This document shows, piece by piece, positions 26,485 to 35,397 of a stretch of 64,000 nucleotides of DNA. The translations under genes and the position numbers were made by a program. The notes beneath the pieces are model-generated. The model was not told the DNA's origin, did no database searches, and saw only the letters and a program-made list of their open reading frames with translations. The first letter of the stretch is position 1, and every line of letters begins with the position of its first letter. This DNA is from JBGPQJ01 sp963709295 (lineage in GTDB: Bacteria > Chloroflexota > Anaerolineae > Anaerolineales > Villigracilaceae): the NCBI GenBank assembly GCA_963709295.1, contig CAVPVW010000008.1, forward strand, positions 186,001 to 250,000, written 5' to 3'.

Positions 26485-27395
26485 CTAACTCAATACCTGA
26501 ACCAGAACCGCGGTGATGTTGTCAGGCCCGCCGGCTGCATTGGCTGCTGCAACCATATTCTGGCAGGCAGTTTGAAGTGTGGGTGCATTGAGTGTCATCT
26601 GGCGCAGATCTTCTTCAGAGACCAAGCCCCACAACCCATCCGAACAAAGCAGGAGATATCCATTTTGAGGGAATGGCATGGTGGTGATATCCGCTTCAAG
26701 AATTTCGCCCTGCCCAAGCGCTCGGTAAAGGACATTGCGCTGAGGATGCACGGCGGCCTCGGAAGCAGTGATCTGGCCTAACTCCTCGAGCCGCCTGACC
26801 AGCGAGTGGTCCCGGGTCACAGTTTCCATGCGCCCGTCCTGATAGATCATGTAACCCCGGCTGTCACCCACGTGGGCAATGGTCACCTGCTGCCCCACAA
26901 CCAGCGCGGCGGTGACTGTCGTGCCGCTGCCGGGGGCTTCTTTCAACACCACGCGCTGCGCCTCATTGATAGCGCCTTGCATGATCTCCTGAAGGGATTC
27001 GTCCAGGGGTGTGGATGGCAGGTTAAAAGATAGGGATGGAACTTCCGCATGACCTGCCCGGCAATGGTACGGATGGCCGCATTGCTGGCCACTTCTCCAT
27101 ATTGGTGCCCCCCCATCCCATCCGCAACGATGTACAGCCCGAAGGGAGTGGAACCCGAATTACCGGAAATCGTGGAGGTGAAAGCGAGAAGACTGTCCTC
27201 GTTCAACTCACGTTGTTTGCCCACCGATTGTCCGCAGCCCACGATGATCTGCGGCGGCTCGAATTTATTGGACGCAACCTTGATCGCCTGCACCTGTGCC
27301 TCGGACAGCGGAGCAGTGACGACGTTCTCATTTATCGCAGCCTTCTTCTGCGGCTGTGTCTTTTTGCCAAAAAGCTTATTAAAAAAGTTGTTCAC
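26485..27395 (-). CDS. PP2C-family Ser/Thr phosphatase (frameshifted)
   Basis: A PP2C (PPM) phosphatase that would reverse the partner kinase. N-terminal motifs NEDSLLAF and VADGMGGHQYGEVAS are in one frame. GDSRGYMIY, SDGLWGLVSEEDL and GGPDNITAVLVQ are in another. The frame changes at about 27030-27050, and the second frame reads EVPSLSFNLPSTPLDES just after the break. This case needs one base fewer (or two more), unlike most others in the window. All metal-binding aspartates are present once joined. The start is GTG at 27395 with AAGGAG, and an N-terminal 45-residue basic extension precedes the domain. Confidence 0.88.
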
Positions 27396-27430
27396 GTAGA
27401 GCTCCTTGTTTGCCCGGTTTCTTAATCCAA

Positions 27431-29339
27431 TCAGGATAAAAGTGCATAAACGAAATGATCAGCCGAACCAACATACACTATGTCGTCATAGACCATCGGT
27501 GAACCCATGATGGGACCTTTGGTTTCGAATTTCCAGCGCAACCGTCCCGTACGATATTCAAGGCAATATAATTTGCCGTCCACCGAACCGCAATAGACCG
27601 CGTCCTTATAGATGACCGGGGAACCACTCACCTGGTGTTCGGTCTTGAACCGCCACAATTCCTTGGCCGAGCGGGTATCGACTGCATAGAGATTCCCGTC
27701 CGCTGAACCGCAGAAGATCATGCCGTCCGCAAACGTGGGCGAAACCACCGATCCCTTATCCATCTTGAAGCGCCAGATGGACCAGCCGGTTGTTGCATCC
27801 AGGGCATAGAGATAGGAATCCATGGATGTGAAATAAACCACGTTATCGTGAACCCAGGGAGAGGAGGTGATGCCGCGTTTGGCAGAAAAGCGCCACTTCA
27901 TCTCGCCGCGGAAATTCACGGCATAGAAATCCCCGCTCTCACAGCCAAAATAGACCAATTCATTAACAACGAAAGGACTTGACCGGATTTCAGCCGCAGC
28001 CTCAAACCGCCAGGAGAGTCTGCCCGTCCCCAGGTTGACCGCGTGCAGGTATTTGTCATCGGACCCAAAGAAGGCATGGTTTTCAGCAATGCGGGGAGAT
28101 GAGCGGATATGGTCATCCGCAAAATAAGTCCACAATACTTTCCCGGAACGGGCGCTAACCACATGCAAGCGGTGGTCTTCTGAACCAAAAAAAATGTTCC
28201 CTTCAAACACAGCCGGCTTGGAAACAATACCGCCGTCCGTGGCATATTTCCACTGGAACTCGCCATTGGTCGCATTGAGTGCATAAAGGTTGTTGTCGTA
28301 ACAGCCCACGTAGATGCTGCCGTTGAAAAACAGCGGGGTGCTGCGAATTTCATCCTCGCACTGGAATACCCAAATCGGCTTAATTTCACCCGTCTGTGAG
28401 GTCAACACCTGCGAGGATTGAACCGGGACCCGTCCCAGCAGGCCCGTCTTGCGCCCGGCTCCCACCAATGCATCCCGAAAATCCTCAATGGTCTGGAACC
28501 TGTCTTTTGAATTGTATTGCAGGGCAGTGTTGATGACTGTTTCGAGATCCAACGAAACGGCAGGGTTGATCTTCCTGATCGGACGTTCACTGAAGGAAAA
28601 GGGCGGTTCAATACGCGGATCACGCCTGGTCAAGGCATGGTGCATTGTGGCGCCGAGGGCATAAATATCCGCCAGGGTGGTCGCTTCACCGCGATACTGT
28701 TCGGGAGGCGAATACCCTTCGGTGCCGATCATGGTCCCTTTTTTGTCCCGTCTGGAACGGCTTGGCGATACCGAAGTCCACCAGGATGATGTGATTGGTC
28801 TGGTTGACCATCACGTTGGAGGGCTTCATGTCGCGGAAGATGATCGGGTCCGGCCTATGCGCATGCAGGAAGCTGAGCACGTCGCAGAGTTGAATCGCCC
28901 AGGCGAGTACCTGCTCCTCGGAAAGGAAGCCCGCCGTGTCATTAATGACCTGCTCAAGGTCCTTGCCGTGGATGTATTCCAGCACCAGGTAGGAGCGGTT
29001 GTCCTCGCTGAAGTAGTCGTAAATGCGCGGTATGGATGGATGGCTGAGCGTGGCGAGAATGTTGGCCTCGCGCTCGAAGTTCTGGACGATGGTGGCGCGG
29101 ATGAGCGGATCGGGCGCCTGGTTGATCATTTCCTTGACCGCAACCAATTTGACCACGTTGGGGAAGTGCAGGTCCCGGGCGCGATAGACTGAACCCATAC
29201 CGCCGATACCGATTACTTCTTGAATCACGTATCGGTCGACCAGAGTCGTTCCGCTGGTCAACTGCCCCTTGGATCCGGGACGTTCGTTGCCGTCAAATGA
29301 ATGAGTGATACGATGAGTATCCAGATTGCCCTCTTTCAA
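27431..29339 (-). CDS. Ser/Thr protein kinase with C-terminal PQQ propeller (frameshifted)
   Basis: An STPK domain (about 35-300) has the glycine loop IGIGGMGSVYRARD, catalytic IIFRDMKPSNVMV and DFGIAKPF, and activation segment GTEGYSPPEQYRG. It is followed by eight PQQ/WD-type repeats (such as LYALNATNGEFQWKY and LYAVDTRSAKELWRF). No membrane helix separates them, so the propeller is probably cytoplasmic. The last repeat lacks its final strand, which the segment PIWVFQ before repeat one could supply (velcro closure). The frame breaks at the T6 run 28739-28744 (A6 in coding sense); one A fewer restores GQKGTMIGTEGYS. The apparent start is TTG at 29339. Confidence 0.88.
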
Positions 29340-29344
29340 TCACC

Positions 29345-29350
29345 ATTATA
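29345..29350 (-). promoter_or_regulatory. -10 box for the kinase operon, possibly leaderless
   Basis: On the minus strand TATAAT is followed by GGTGA and then the TTG codon that opens the kinase frame. If TTG is the true start the transcript is essentially leaderless. An in-frame TGA immediately upstream rules out an earlier start. Confidence 0.45.
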
Positions 29351-29510
29351 GTTCGCTTCCATTAATTCAATAAATTATAGCCATCAAAGACGGTCTTGGC
29401 AACCGCCCTGCAGTATCCATTGGGGGGATTATAATCCTCACTGCTTGCAGAGTTGTCCAAAATGGGGCAAAATAACTCATCATTTCTGTTAGTCGAGACA
29501 CCCAAATAAC

Positions 29511-30131
29511 GTGAAAATCCTAGCCGTCAGCGACCAGATCGAAGAACGCCTCTATTCACCCGCGGTGAAAAGCTTCGGCAGCGATGTCGACCTGATTATC
29601 GGCTGCGGGGACCTGCCTTATGAATACCTGGAATACCTGTTGTCCGTTCTCGACAAACCCCTGGTGTATGTTCCAGGAAACCATGATCCGGTTTACACCA
29701 CCAAGAATCCCCGCTCGCACGTTGAGGGCGGATTCAATATGGATTTGCGATCCACCGTGTTCAAAGGGATCATCCTGGCCGGCCTGGGTGGCAGCATCCG
29801 TTATCGTCAGGACGGCATTAATCAATATGGTCAAACCGAAATGTACTTCCGTGCGCTCAGGCTGGTTTTTCCTTTGATGTGGAACCGCGCCAGGTACGGC
29901 CGGGCTGTCGACCTGCTGATCACCCACTCCCCCCCGGCCGGGATCCACGACGACAACGACCAGGCGCACCAGGGATTAAGAGCCATAAATATGTTGATGA
30001 ATCTTTTCAAGCCTCGCTATGTCCTGCATGGACACACCTACTTTTACCAGCGAAACCTTGTCACGCCTCACACCCGGGTCGGCGCGACAACGGTGATCAA
30101 TATTTTTCCATACCATCTCCTCGACCTATGA
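29511..30131 (+). CDS. Metallophosphoesterase
   Basis: The 206-residue protein is a calcineurin-like phosphoesterase. Metal-binding motifs are DLIIGCGDLPYEY, YVPGNHDPVY, LLITHSPPAGIHDD and VLHGHTYFYQ, in the family order, and the first motif (AVSDQIE) is degenerate compared with DxH. The start is GTG at 29511 without a clear ribosome binding site. Substrate is unknown. It overlaps the DUF4032 gene by four bases, so the two are co-translated. Confidence 0.87.
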   Translation: MKILAVSDQIEERLYSPAVKSFGSDVDLIIGCGDLPYEYLEYLLSVLDKPLVYVPGNHDPVYTTKNPRSHVEGGFNMDLRSTVFKGIILAGLGGSIRYRQDGINQYGQTEMYFRALRLVFPLMWNRARYGRAVDLLITHSPPAGIHDDNDQAHQGLRAINMLMNLFKPRYVLHGHTYFYQRNLVTPHTRVGATTVINIFPYHLLDL

Positions 30132-30979
30132 GCGATGACTTTTCTTCCCAGGCAAAATCGGATTTCGGCCGGGCGCGGTGGAAGGCTTTCGTGCGCGGCG
30201 TGGTGGCCTCGCTGAGGGGTGAGAAAAACACGCTGCTCTCCTACGACGAGGTGAAGGAGAAACTGCGCATTGGTGGTCCCATTTATCGGGGTGTTAAGAC
30301 CGTGCCCATATCCCAGATCGTCGGCAGCCTCAACCGGTATCATGAATTCGATGCCGCGTTCCTGCCGAAGAACGATGAGAACGCCAACCGCTGGCAGAGC
30401 GTGGATCGGGCCTTCTACCAGGAGGTCAGCCTGCCTCCCGTGGTGCTCTACAAAGTGGGGGAGGTTTATTTTGTCGTAGACGGTCATCACAGGGTGTCGG
30501 TGGCGAGGGAGCAGAACGCTGACTTCATCGACGCGGAAATACGCGAATGCTCCACAAAGGTAAAGATCACCTCCGGTTTGAAATCGGAGGACCTCGAGAT
30601 CCTGCAGGATAAAGTCGAATTTCTCGAGGCCACCAACCTGGACCAGCTGCGCCCCGGTGAAGATATCTACCTGACGATCCCGGACGGCTTCAGCCGTATG
30701 CTCGAACATATTGCCGTTCACCGTTATTTCATGGGGCTGGATGAAAAACGGGATATCTCCGAGAAAGAAGCGGTCCTGCACTGGTTCGACACGGTCTACC
30801 TCCCGATCATAAAAACCATTCGCGAAAGCGGCATCCTTGAAAATTTCCCCGGCAAATCAGAGAGCGATCTTTACCTATGGGTCCTCGACCACCAGGAATA
30901 TCTCAGCGAAGAGGAGGGGCGCGACCTCCAGCCGCCCGTCAGCGCTGCCTGGGATTTTATCCACGATAAAGAAGATTAG
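30128..30979 (+). CDS. ParB-like N-terminal and DUF4032 domain protein
   Basis: The 283-residue protein has a ParB/Srx-type nucleotide-binding region with VVLYKVGEVYFVVDGHHRVS at about residues 100-120, followed by the DUF4032-type C-terminal half (LTIPDGFSRMLEHIAVHRYF; LYLWVLDHQEYLSEEEG). No HTH is seen, so it is not a classical partitioning ParB. The VDGHHR motif resembles the CTP/ATP-binding and catalytic motif of ParB/sulfiredoxin folds, so a nucleotide-dependent activity is possible. The ATG at 30128 overlaps the phosphoesterase stop, which supports this start over the much longer open frame. Confidence 0.82.
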   Translation: MSDDFSSQAKSDFGRARWKAFVRGVVASLRGEKNTLLSYDEVKEKLRIGGPIYRGVKTVPISQIVGSLNRYHEFDAAFLPKNDENANRWQSVDRAFYQEVSLPPVVLYKVGEVYFVVDGHHRVSVAREQNADFIDAEIRECSTKVKITSGLKSEDLEILQDKVEFLEATNLDQLRPGEDIYLTIPDGFSRMLEHIAVHRYFMGLDEKRDISEKEAVLHWFDTVYLPIIKTIRESGILENFPGKSESDLYLWVLDHQEYLSEEEGRDLQPPVSAAWDFIHDKED

Positions 30980-30995
30980 ATGGCATGAAAGAACG

Positions 30996-31036
30996 AAAAA
31001 GCACTGGAATGACAAGTATCATCCCAGTGCTTTTTT
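30996..31036 (+). terminator. Intrinsic terminator after the DUF4032 gene
   Basis: A 12-bp stem (AAAAAGCACTGG at 30996-31007 with its complement at 31024-31035) is followed by a six-T run that partly belongs to the stem. The A-rich left arm makes it usable on the minus strand for the convergent gene too. Confidence 0.85.
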
Positions 31037-31054
31037 GTATAAGAGTACGTTTGT

Positions 31055-31852
31055 TTACCTTCGAACGGCCACAGCATCGTCCTTGGGGCTGGCGGACACG
31101 CCAATCGGATGGTAGGTGGGCTCCAGCCTGGAACTGGATTCCGGTCGATAAGCGGGTTCAGGTTTCGGTGAGGACTTGAACGGAACCTGAGATGTGCCTG
31201 GTACCTGCCGATTACGCGGGCGGGCGGACATCATCGCCGGAGTCGGGCGAGGGGAGGGCGTGTACACAGGCGGGCGGACGTCAGGGGTGGTTGCAGGCCG
31301 AGGCTTGGCATGGAATCCGCCAAACGCGGGGCGGTCGTCTGCCATGGAAAAGATCCGTTCGCCGGCGATGGAGAACGTGCCGATGATCAGCACGCGGATG
31401 ACCCATACCATCACAGCCACGAAGATGGGCACGACACGCAGCATCATATCCTGCCCGACCACCGCTGCGCCCAGCGTCTGGTGGTTGCGGATGGCGACAG
31501 ACACGCCCCACCAGGTGAGGGTGGCGTTCATCGCCGCTGCCAGCAGCCAGGCCCCGAAGAGGTACCATACCTCGACCGGCTCGTCCCGCCCCTGCTCGGG
31601 GGTGAAGAGACGCGCGATGCCCGCGAAGTCGATGCCGCAGAAGGCAACCGCCAGCACCACCGCCCAGCCGATGCCCATGAAATTCAACTCGCTGCCGAGG
31701 ACATCGTTCAGCGCGAACTCCGTGGTTGAGAAGTTGAACATCTCAAAGGCGATGAGCGCGCCGAAAAGGATGAACCCGAACAACGCGCCCCGCTTCAAGG
31801 TGATTTTCTGGAGCATGTCGGAAAAATTGATCTTGGACCAACTGGCTTGCAT
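31055..31852 (-). CDS. Membrane protein with Pro-rich tail, unknown
   Basis: I do not recognise a family. The 265-residue protein has about four membrane helices (near residues 22-42, 58-80, 96-116 and 135-160) and a cytoplasmic or external Pro/Arg/Ser-rich tail from about 175 to the end, likely disordered. Expression signals are strong: AAGGAGGT five bases before the ATG, and a promoter TTGCTT-17-TATAAT. Inside the promoter spacer is a GAAC-N4-GTTC element like the LexA operator of Gram-positives, so DNA-damage regulation is suggested. Confidence 0.75.
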   Translation of the reverse strand: MQASWSKINFSDMLQKITLKRGALFGFILFGALIAFEMFNFSTTEFALNDVLGSELNFMGIGWAVVLAVAFCGIDFAGIARLFTPEQGRDEPVEVWYLFGAWLLAAAMNATLTWWGVSVAIRNHQTLGAAVVGQDMMLRVVPIFVAVMVWVIRVLIIGTFSIAGERIFSMADDRPAFGGFHAKPRPATTPDVRPPVYTPSPRPTPAMMSARPRNRQVPGTSQVPFKSSPKPEPAYRPESSSRLEPTYHPIGVSASPKDDAVAVRR

Positions 31853-31900
31853 AGGGACCTCCTTTTGAACAACCGATCAGAACCAGTAAGAACTGAACAC

Positions 31901-31929
31901 ATTATAGAACTTTTGTTCTATTTAAGCAA
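31901..31929 (-). promoter_or_regulatory. Sigma-70 promoter with LexA-like operator
   Basis: On the minus strand TTGCTT (31924-31929) and TATAAT (31901-31906) are separated by exactly 17 bases. The spacer contains GAAC-AAAA-GTTC (31907-31918), extended to 7-base arms ATAGAAC/GTTCTAT. The core equals the GAAC-N4-GTTC LexA (SOS) box known from Firmicutes and Actinobacteria. Its position between -35 and -10 is ideal for repression. Use of the same core by this organism's LexA is inferred. Confidence 0.65.
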
Positions 31930-31941
31930 GAGGGAATTTAG

Positions 31942-31984
31942 AACAAAAAATGCCCCAAAGGCTGTCATAACCTTCGGGGCATTT
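31942..31984 (-). terminator. Terminator after the DUF1294 gene
   Basis: A 14-bp stem with one internal mismatch (AAATGCCCCAAAGG at 31948-31961 with CCTTCGGGGCATTT at 31971-31984) is followed on the minus strand by a T-run. It ends the minus-strand transcript from 34165 to 31999. Confidence 0.85.
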
Positions 31985-31998
31985 GGATTTATAAAGCT

Positions 31999-32346
31999 TT
32001 ACAGAAACATTATGACGGCAGCTACGATCACCAATTCGAGAATCACTGCGCCCCAAAACTTATTGCGAAAATCCTGCGAGTTCGCGCCTGTCTTGTGATG
32101 GAACAGGCGCATTGCGGCGTAGCCCAGCATCCACCCGCCGGCAAAGGCCAGCGCCACCAGCACAAGTTCAGGGACACGTGTCTTCCCTGTGCCCGCAATC
32201 TTCTTGTCATACCAGAATGTGACAAACGCAATGAGATTGACTGCCACCAGCCAGGCGAGCAGTCCGCTGGAGATGGAATTCCACAGCCAGAGCGCCAGGA
32301 GCACAGCGGCACCAAAGGGGATGAACCAGAATCGTTTCAAATTCAT
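31999..32346 (-). CDS. DUF1294 family membrane protein
   Basis: The 115-residue protein has three or four membrane helices and the DUF1294 signatures FWYDKKIAGTGKTRVPE, ALAFAGGWMLGYAAMRLFHH and KTGANSQDFR in family order. Function is unknown. Its start overlaps the stop of the SGNH hydrolase gene by four bases (ATGA), so it is translated with it. Confidence 0.88.
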   Translation of the reverse strand: MNLKRFWFIPFGAAVLLALWLWNSISSGLLAWLVAVNLIAFVTFWYDKKIAGTGKTRVPELVLVALAFAGGWMLGYAAMRLFHHKTGANSQDFRNKFWGAVILELVIVAAVIMFL

Positions 32347-33195
32347 TTTTCACCCATTTTATTCATGTTTTCCAAGATCCAAGGGGTCATGGTCTCATAA
32401 AGGCATTGCGCTACATGGGTATGACCATATTCATTCAAATGGAAACCATCCCCTCGGAGGATCTTGTTTCCATTGTCGTCTCCAAGCTGCTCAAGAAGGC
32501 GGAATGGTACATCGACCCCGGGAAATTTAGTTCTTATTCTGCGATTTATTTTACGCCAAAGCCTCGTCTCTGCGGTGTATGCCGTGATCGGGGTCGGACC
32601 GAGGATATAACAAGGCACTCCCCGCTGCAGGCATAAAATTCGGAATTCGTCGAACATGGCAAACTCATCGGATATCGCCCAATCATCCAACCCTGCCAGC
32701 GCCCCCATCGCAAGGTTAAGCGAGCGCAGGCGGTATCCGAATATCTTTTTAGACGGTGTCGGGCGATCAAAGGGATCTTCATCCAACTCGGAACCCTTTA
32801 GTGGTTCTCTGCTGGCAAAAAGCGCCTTGCCTTCAGGAGTTCTCAGACATACTCCTTTTCCAACCCGTTTCGTTATGCTTAAACAGAAATGGATGAAGTC
32901 TGTAATAACGCTTCCCTCCCGCCAGGCGGTTAACCAGAAGCACAGACTTGGCTACAAAAACAACACGCATGTGCAACAGCACACCATCAACGTCCGACTC
33001 GTCGAGGAGCGCCTCAAGCCGCTCCCTGTAATTGAGATCGAAATGTCGCGTGATTGCCACCTTCAATCGGATGCCCTGCCCCTCCTGCAGCATCCGGTCG
33101 AGCTGACGATGAAAAAGCACGGAATGCGGGATGTCGGACTGATGCGACAGGCAGCCGCCGATGATCCCCAGCCGGAATTCACGCAGGTCAGGCAT
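32343..33195 (-). CDS. SGNH/GDSL-type hydrolase (frameshifted)
   Basis: The two frames together encode about 283 residues with an SGNH layout. Near the N-terminus is LGIIGGCLSHQSD, where the nucleophile Ser follows GGCL instead of GDSL. At the C-terminus is GDGFHLNEYGHTH, which has the catalytic D-x-x-H. The frame breaks near 32911-32920 in a G/A-rich run (coding sense GGAGGGAAGC). Removing one base continues as AGGSVITDFIHFCLS and then KGVCLRTPEGKALF. A lipase, esterase or acetylxylan-type esterase is possible. It overlaps the CitE-like gene by eight bases. Confidence 0.72.
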
Positions 33196-34165
33196 GGGCT
33201 CCCCTCAGACAGGCCAGCGCCGCGGCGTACTGGTGCGGTGCGATGAAACGCCTGTTGCGCGGATCCACGGCGAAGCTCTTGCCTTCTTTCCGGTGGGATT
33301 CGTATACCTGCTGCACTTCCCGCGCCAACCGTATCCGCTCCGGTTCAGTGCTCTCTTTCGATTCGCGCAGGTGGACGGGGTCCGCTTGTATCCTGCCGGC
33401 GGCGAGGTCCGCGCACAATTTCGTCTGGCGCGGACCGAACGTGAGCATCCCAAACGGATTCCGGCAACGCTTGTTCATCTGCCCTAGAACGCCCAGAAAC
33501 AGCGCATCGTCGTACATGTGGAACAGAGGTGCTTGGACGTATCCCAACCCGGCGTGCTCCACCTGGTCGATGAAGCGGCCGGCGATCTCCCAGTACCCCG
33601 ACTCATCGAACTCGAGGAACGGCCAATGCCCGGCGCTCAGGCTGTAGTCGTAATGACCGAAGACAACCGCAGGGATACCGGACTGCGCAGCAGCGGACGC
33701 TATCTCCGGGATGTTCGCCATACCTTCGGTTGTCTCAACGATCGGGCAAATGCCCTCGCACCGAATACCGCTACGGTCGATCTCCTGCCGGCACTGGTCC
33801 AACTCCCATGCTGTTTCAACCTTGGTGGGGACGATCACACTCAACGGAAGTGACTGCGCGATCTCAGACAGAGCAGTCAGGTCCGCAGAGAATTCAGGTG
33901 TGGAGAACTTGTTAATCCGCGCGCCGATTTTGACCTGCCTGAAAAGATCGGGGAATTTTTTCGCCAGCTCGAGCAGGTCCAACCTCGCGTCGGCCTTGAG
34001 CTTTGCCGTCCTCTCGGGGTCAGCGACATCCCACAGGCTGTCCTCCAAGTCAAGCAAAACCACTGCCTGCATGCCTGCCACCTGGCGGATCAGGCGTGCA
34101 GTCACCGCCGGCCTCTGGATGGCCAGCAGGTTCAAGGTACGTTGGGCGGGGGCAAGCTCGGGCAT
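33188..34165 (-). CDS. HpcH/HpaI aldolase / citrate-lyase beta-like protein
   Basis: The 325-residue TIM-barrel protein belongs to the CitE/HpcH superfamily. Signatures are AVVLLDLEDSLWDV (metal-binding Glu/Asp region), VKIGARINKFSTPEF (Arg for CoA or substrate), CPIVETTEGMANIPEIA (conserved Glu) and AVVFGHYDYSLS. Members cleave or form C-C bonds in citryl-, malyl- or related CoA esters or keto acids; the exact substrate is not readable. It is divergent from the SMP-30 lactonase gene and followed by the SGNH gene. Confidence 0.85.
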   Translation of the reverse strand: MPELAPAQRTLNLLAIQRPAVTARLIRQVAGMQAVVLLDLEDSLWDVADPERTAKLKADARLDLLELAKKFPDLFRQVKIGARINKFSTPEFSADLTALSEIAQSLPLSVIVPTKVETAWELDQCRQEIDRSGIRCEGICPIVETTEGMANIPEIASAAAQSGIPAVVFGHYDYSLSAGHWPFLEFDESGYWEIAGRFIDQVEHAGLGYVQAPLFHMYDDALFLGVLGQMNKRCRNPFGMLTFGPRQTKLCADLAAGRIQADPVHLRESKESTEPERIRLAREVQQVYESHRKEGKSFAVDPRNRRFIAPHQYAAALACLRGAHA

Positions 34166-34225
34166 AGGCTGCTCCAGTATAAATCAGATTGAAATGACAG
34201 ACAACTCATCCAAATACAAGTACGG

Positions 34226-34231
34226 TAAAAT
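34226..34231 (+). promoter_or_regulatory. -10-like box for a leaderless SMP-30 transcript
   Basis: TAAAAT ends seven bases before the ATG at 34239, in the same GGTAAAAT context as upstream of recG. No Shine-Dalgarno sequence is present. Confidence 0.45.
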
Positions 34232-34238
34232 TCAAAGC

Positions 34239-35117
34239 ATGTCCTCCCCAATTCCCGAACTCGTTCTCGATGCGCAAGCCCAGCTCGGCGAAGGTCCCTG
34301 CTGGGACGCGGCAACCCGCACCCTGTACTGGATCAACATCTACGCAGGGGAAATCCACGCCTTTTCGCCCGAAACAGCCAGAGACCGAGTAATCCCAGTC
34401 GGCGAGTCTATCGGCTGCCTCGCGCCAACCAAAACCGGGGAGTTGATCATCGCCTCGCAAAGCGGAATCTCCCTGCTCAACCCGGAGACCGACGGGCGAA
34501 AACTACTCGCACACCCGGAGGCGCATCTGCCCGGCAACCGCTTCAACGACGGAAAATGCGATCCCGCCGGGCGGTTCCTCGCCGGCACGATGGACAATGC
34601 TGAGGTGGAAGCCAGCGGCTCGCTCTATTCCCTCTCCCCCGACGGGACATTGAATACGCTACTGACGGGCGTCCGCATTTCGAACGGGCTGGCCTGGAGC
34701 CCGGACTACGCCACGCTCTACTACATCGACACGCCCACCCGCGCGGTGATGGCTTACGCGTATGACCTCGCCACCGGGGCCATCTCCCAGCCGAGGAAAG
34801 CCATCGCTGTGCCTGAGAAACTAGGCTGGCCGGACGGCATGACCAGCGACACAGAGGGCAATCTGTGGATCGCGATGTGGGGCGGCGCGGCGCTCACGAA
34901 ATGGGACCCGGCCTCGGGTCGTCTGCTGCAGACGATTCCCATCCCGGCGCTGAACGTGACGTCGTGCGCGTTCGGCGGCGAAGGGTTGACTGACCTGTAC
35001 ATCACGTCCGCAAGAAAAGGGATGAATGACGAGCAGCTTTCGCAGTATCCGCTGACGGGGGGATTGTTTAGATTGCGAACAGAATTAAGGGGGATGCAGA
35101 CGTTTTCATTTGGATAA
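34239..35117 (+). CDS. SMP-30/gluconolactonase family protein
   Basis: The 292-residue six-bladed propeller matches the SMP-30/gluconolactonase/LRE family. Key elements are LGEGPCWDAATRTLYWINI with the metal-binding Glu, GNRFNDGKCDPAGRFLAGTM with the Asn/Asp ligands, ISNGLAWSPDYATLYYIDT and LGWPDGMTSDTEGNLWIAMW with the catalytic Asp. It should hydrolyse a sugar lactone in the presence of a divalent metal. The frame is open for about 530 bases upstream, but that part is antisense to the CitE-like gene. The ATG at 34239 matches family starts. Confidence 0.9.
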   Translation: MSSPIPELVLDAQAQLGEGPCWDAATRTLYWINIYAGEIHAFSPETARDRVIPVGESIGCLAPTKTGELIIASQSGISLLNPETDGRKLLAHPEAHLPGNRFNDGKCDPAGRFLAGTMDNAEVEASGSLYSLSPDGTLNTLLTGVRISNGLAWSPDYATLYYIDTPTRAVMAYAYDLATGAISQPRKAIAVPEKLGWPDGMTSDTEGNLWIAMWGGAALTKWDPASGRLLQTIPIPALNVTSCAFGGEGLTDLYITSARKGMNDEQLSQYPLTGGLFRLRTELRGMQTFSFG

Positions 35118-35159
35118 TCTCAAAACCGTAATTAGTACCAAAGTCCTTCCACTTTCCCA

Positions 35160-35188
35160 TTGTGAAAGACCCGCAACGGGCGTAAAAT
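35160..35188 (+). promoter_or_regulatory. Promoter of the corA leader
   Basis: TTGTGA (35160-35165) and TAAAAT (35183-35188) are separated by 17 bases. Transcription would start near 35195 and give a 5' leader of about 200 bases before the corA-like start codon. Confidence 0.45.
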
Positions 35189-35196
35189 AAACCGGT

Positions 35197-35397
35197 CAGA
35201 CAAGTGTCTGGCAAGGATGAGTGATTAACGAGTATGGACGAGAGCGCTAATTCAGGATCTGTGGAAAGTCCTGCGGATAGTTCGCAGGATAACAAGCCTC
35301 CCGGTTGCCCGGGTGGAAGGCCTGTGTGCAATTTAATATCACCATAGGGTAATGCCGCGCCTCCTGCGTGATGCATTTCCCGTCGCAGGAGGTCGTC
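35197..35397 (+). ncRNA. Structured corA leader, candidate riboswitch with hidden Shine-Dalgarno
   Basis: The leader contains several perfect hairpins: CAGACA/TGTCTG (35197-35210), TCCTGCG/CGCAGGA (35269-35275 with 35283-35289), a GCCT...AGGC hairpin with CCCGG/CCGGG inside (35296-35321), and CCTCCTGCG/CGCAGGAGG (35360-35368 with 35384-35392). The last stem contains the whole Shine-Dalgarno AGGAGG of the following gene. TCCTGCG and CGCAGGA each occur twice, so 35283-35289 can instead pair with 35362-35368 and free the ribosome binding site. I could not match it to M-box, yybP-ykoY, fluoride or other classes from memory. Confidence 0.6.

Noticed and set aside
34195..34197. Alternative ATG for the SMP-30 gene
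   Set aside because: It would lie upstream of the TAAAAT box and adds 14 residues without similarity to the family.
33711..34238. Long upstream extension of the SMP-30 reading frame
   Set aside because: It is antisense to the CitE-like gene, has no family similarity, and the family start fits the ATG at 34239, which also has a -10 box just upstream.
35197..35397. Partial resemblance of GGACGAGAGCGC and later bases to guanidine-III, and of GTGGAAAGTCC to RNase P
   Set aside because: Only short runs match; the other conserved parts and the overall layout of those RNAs are absent.
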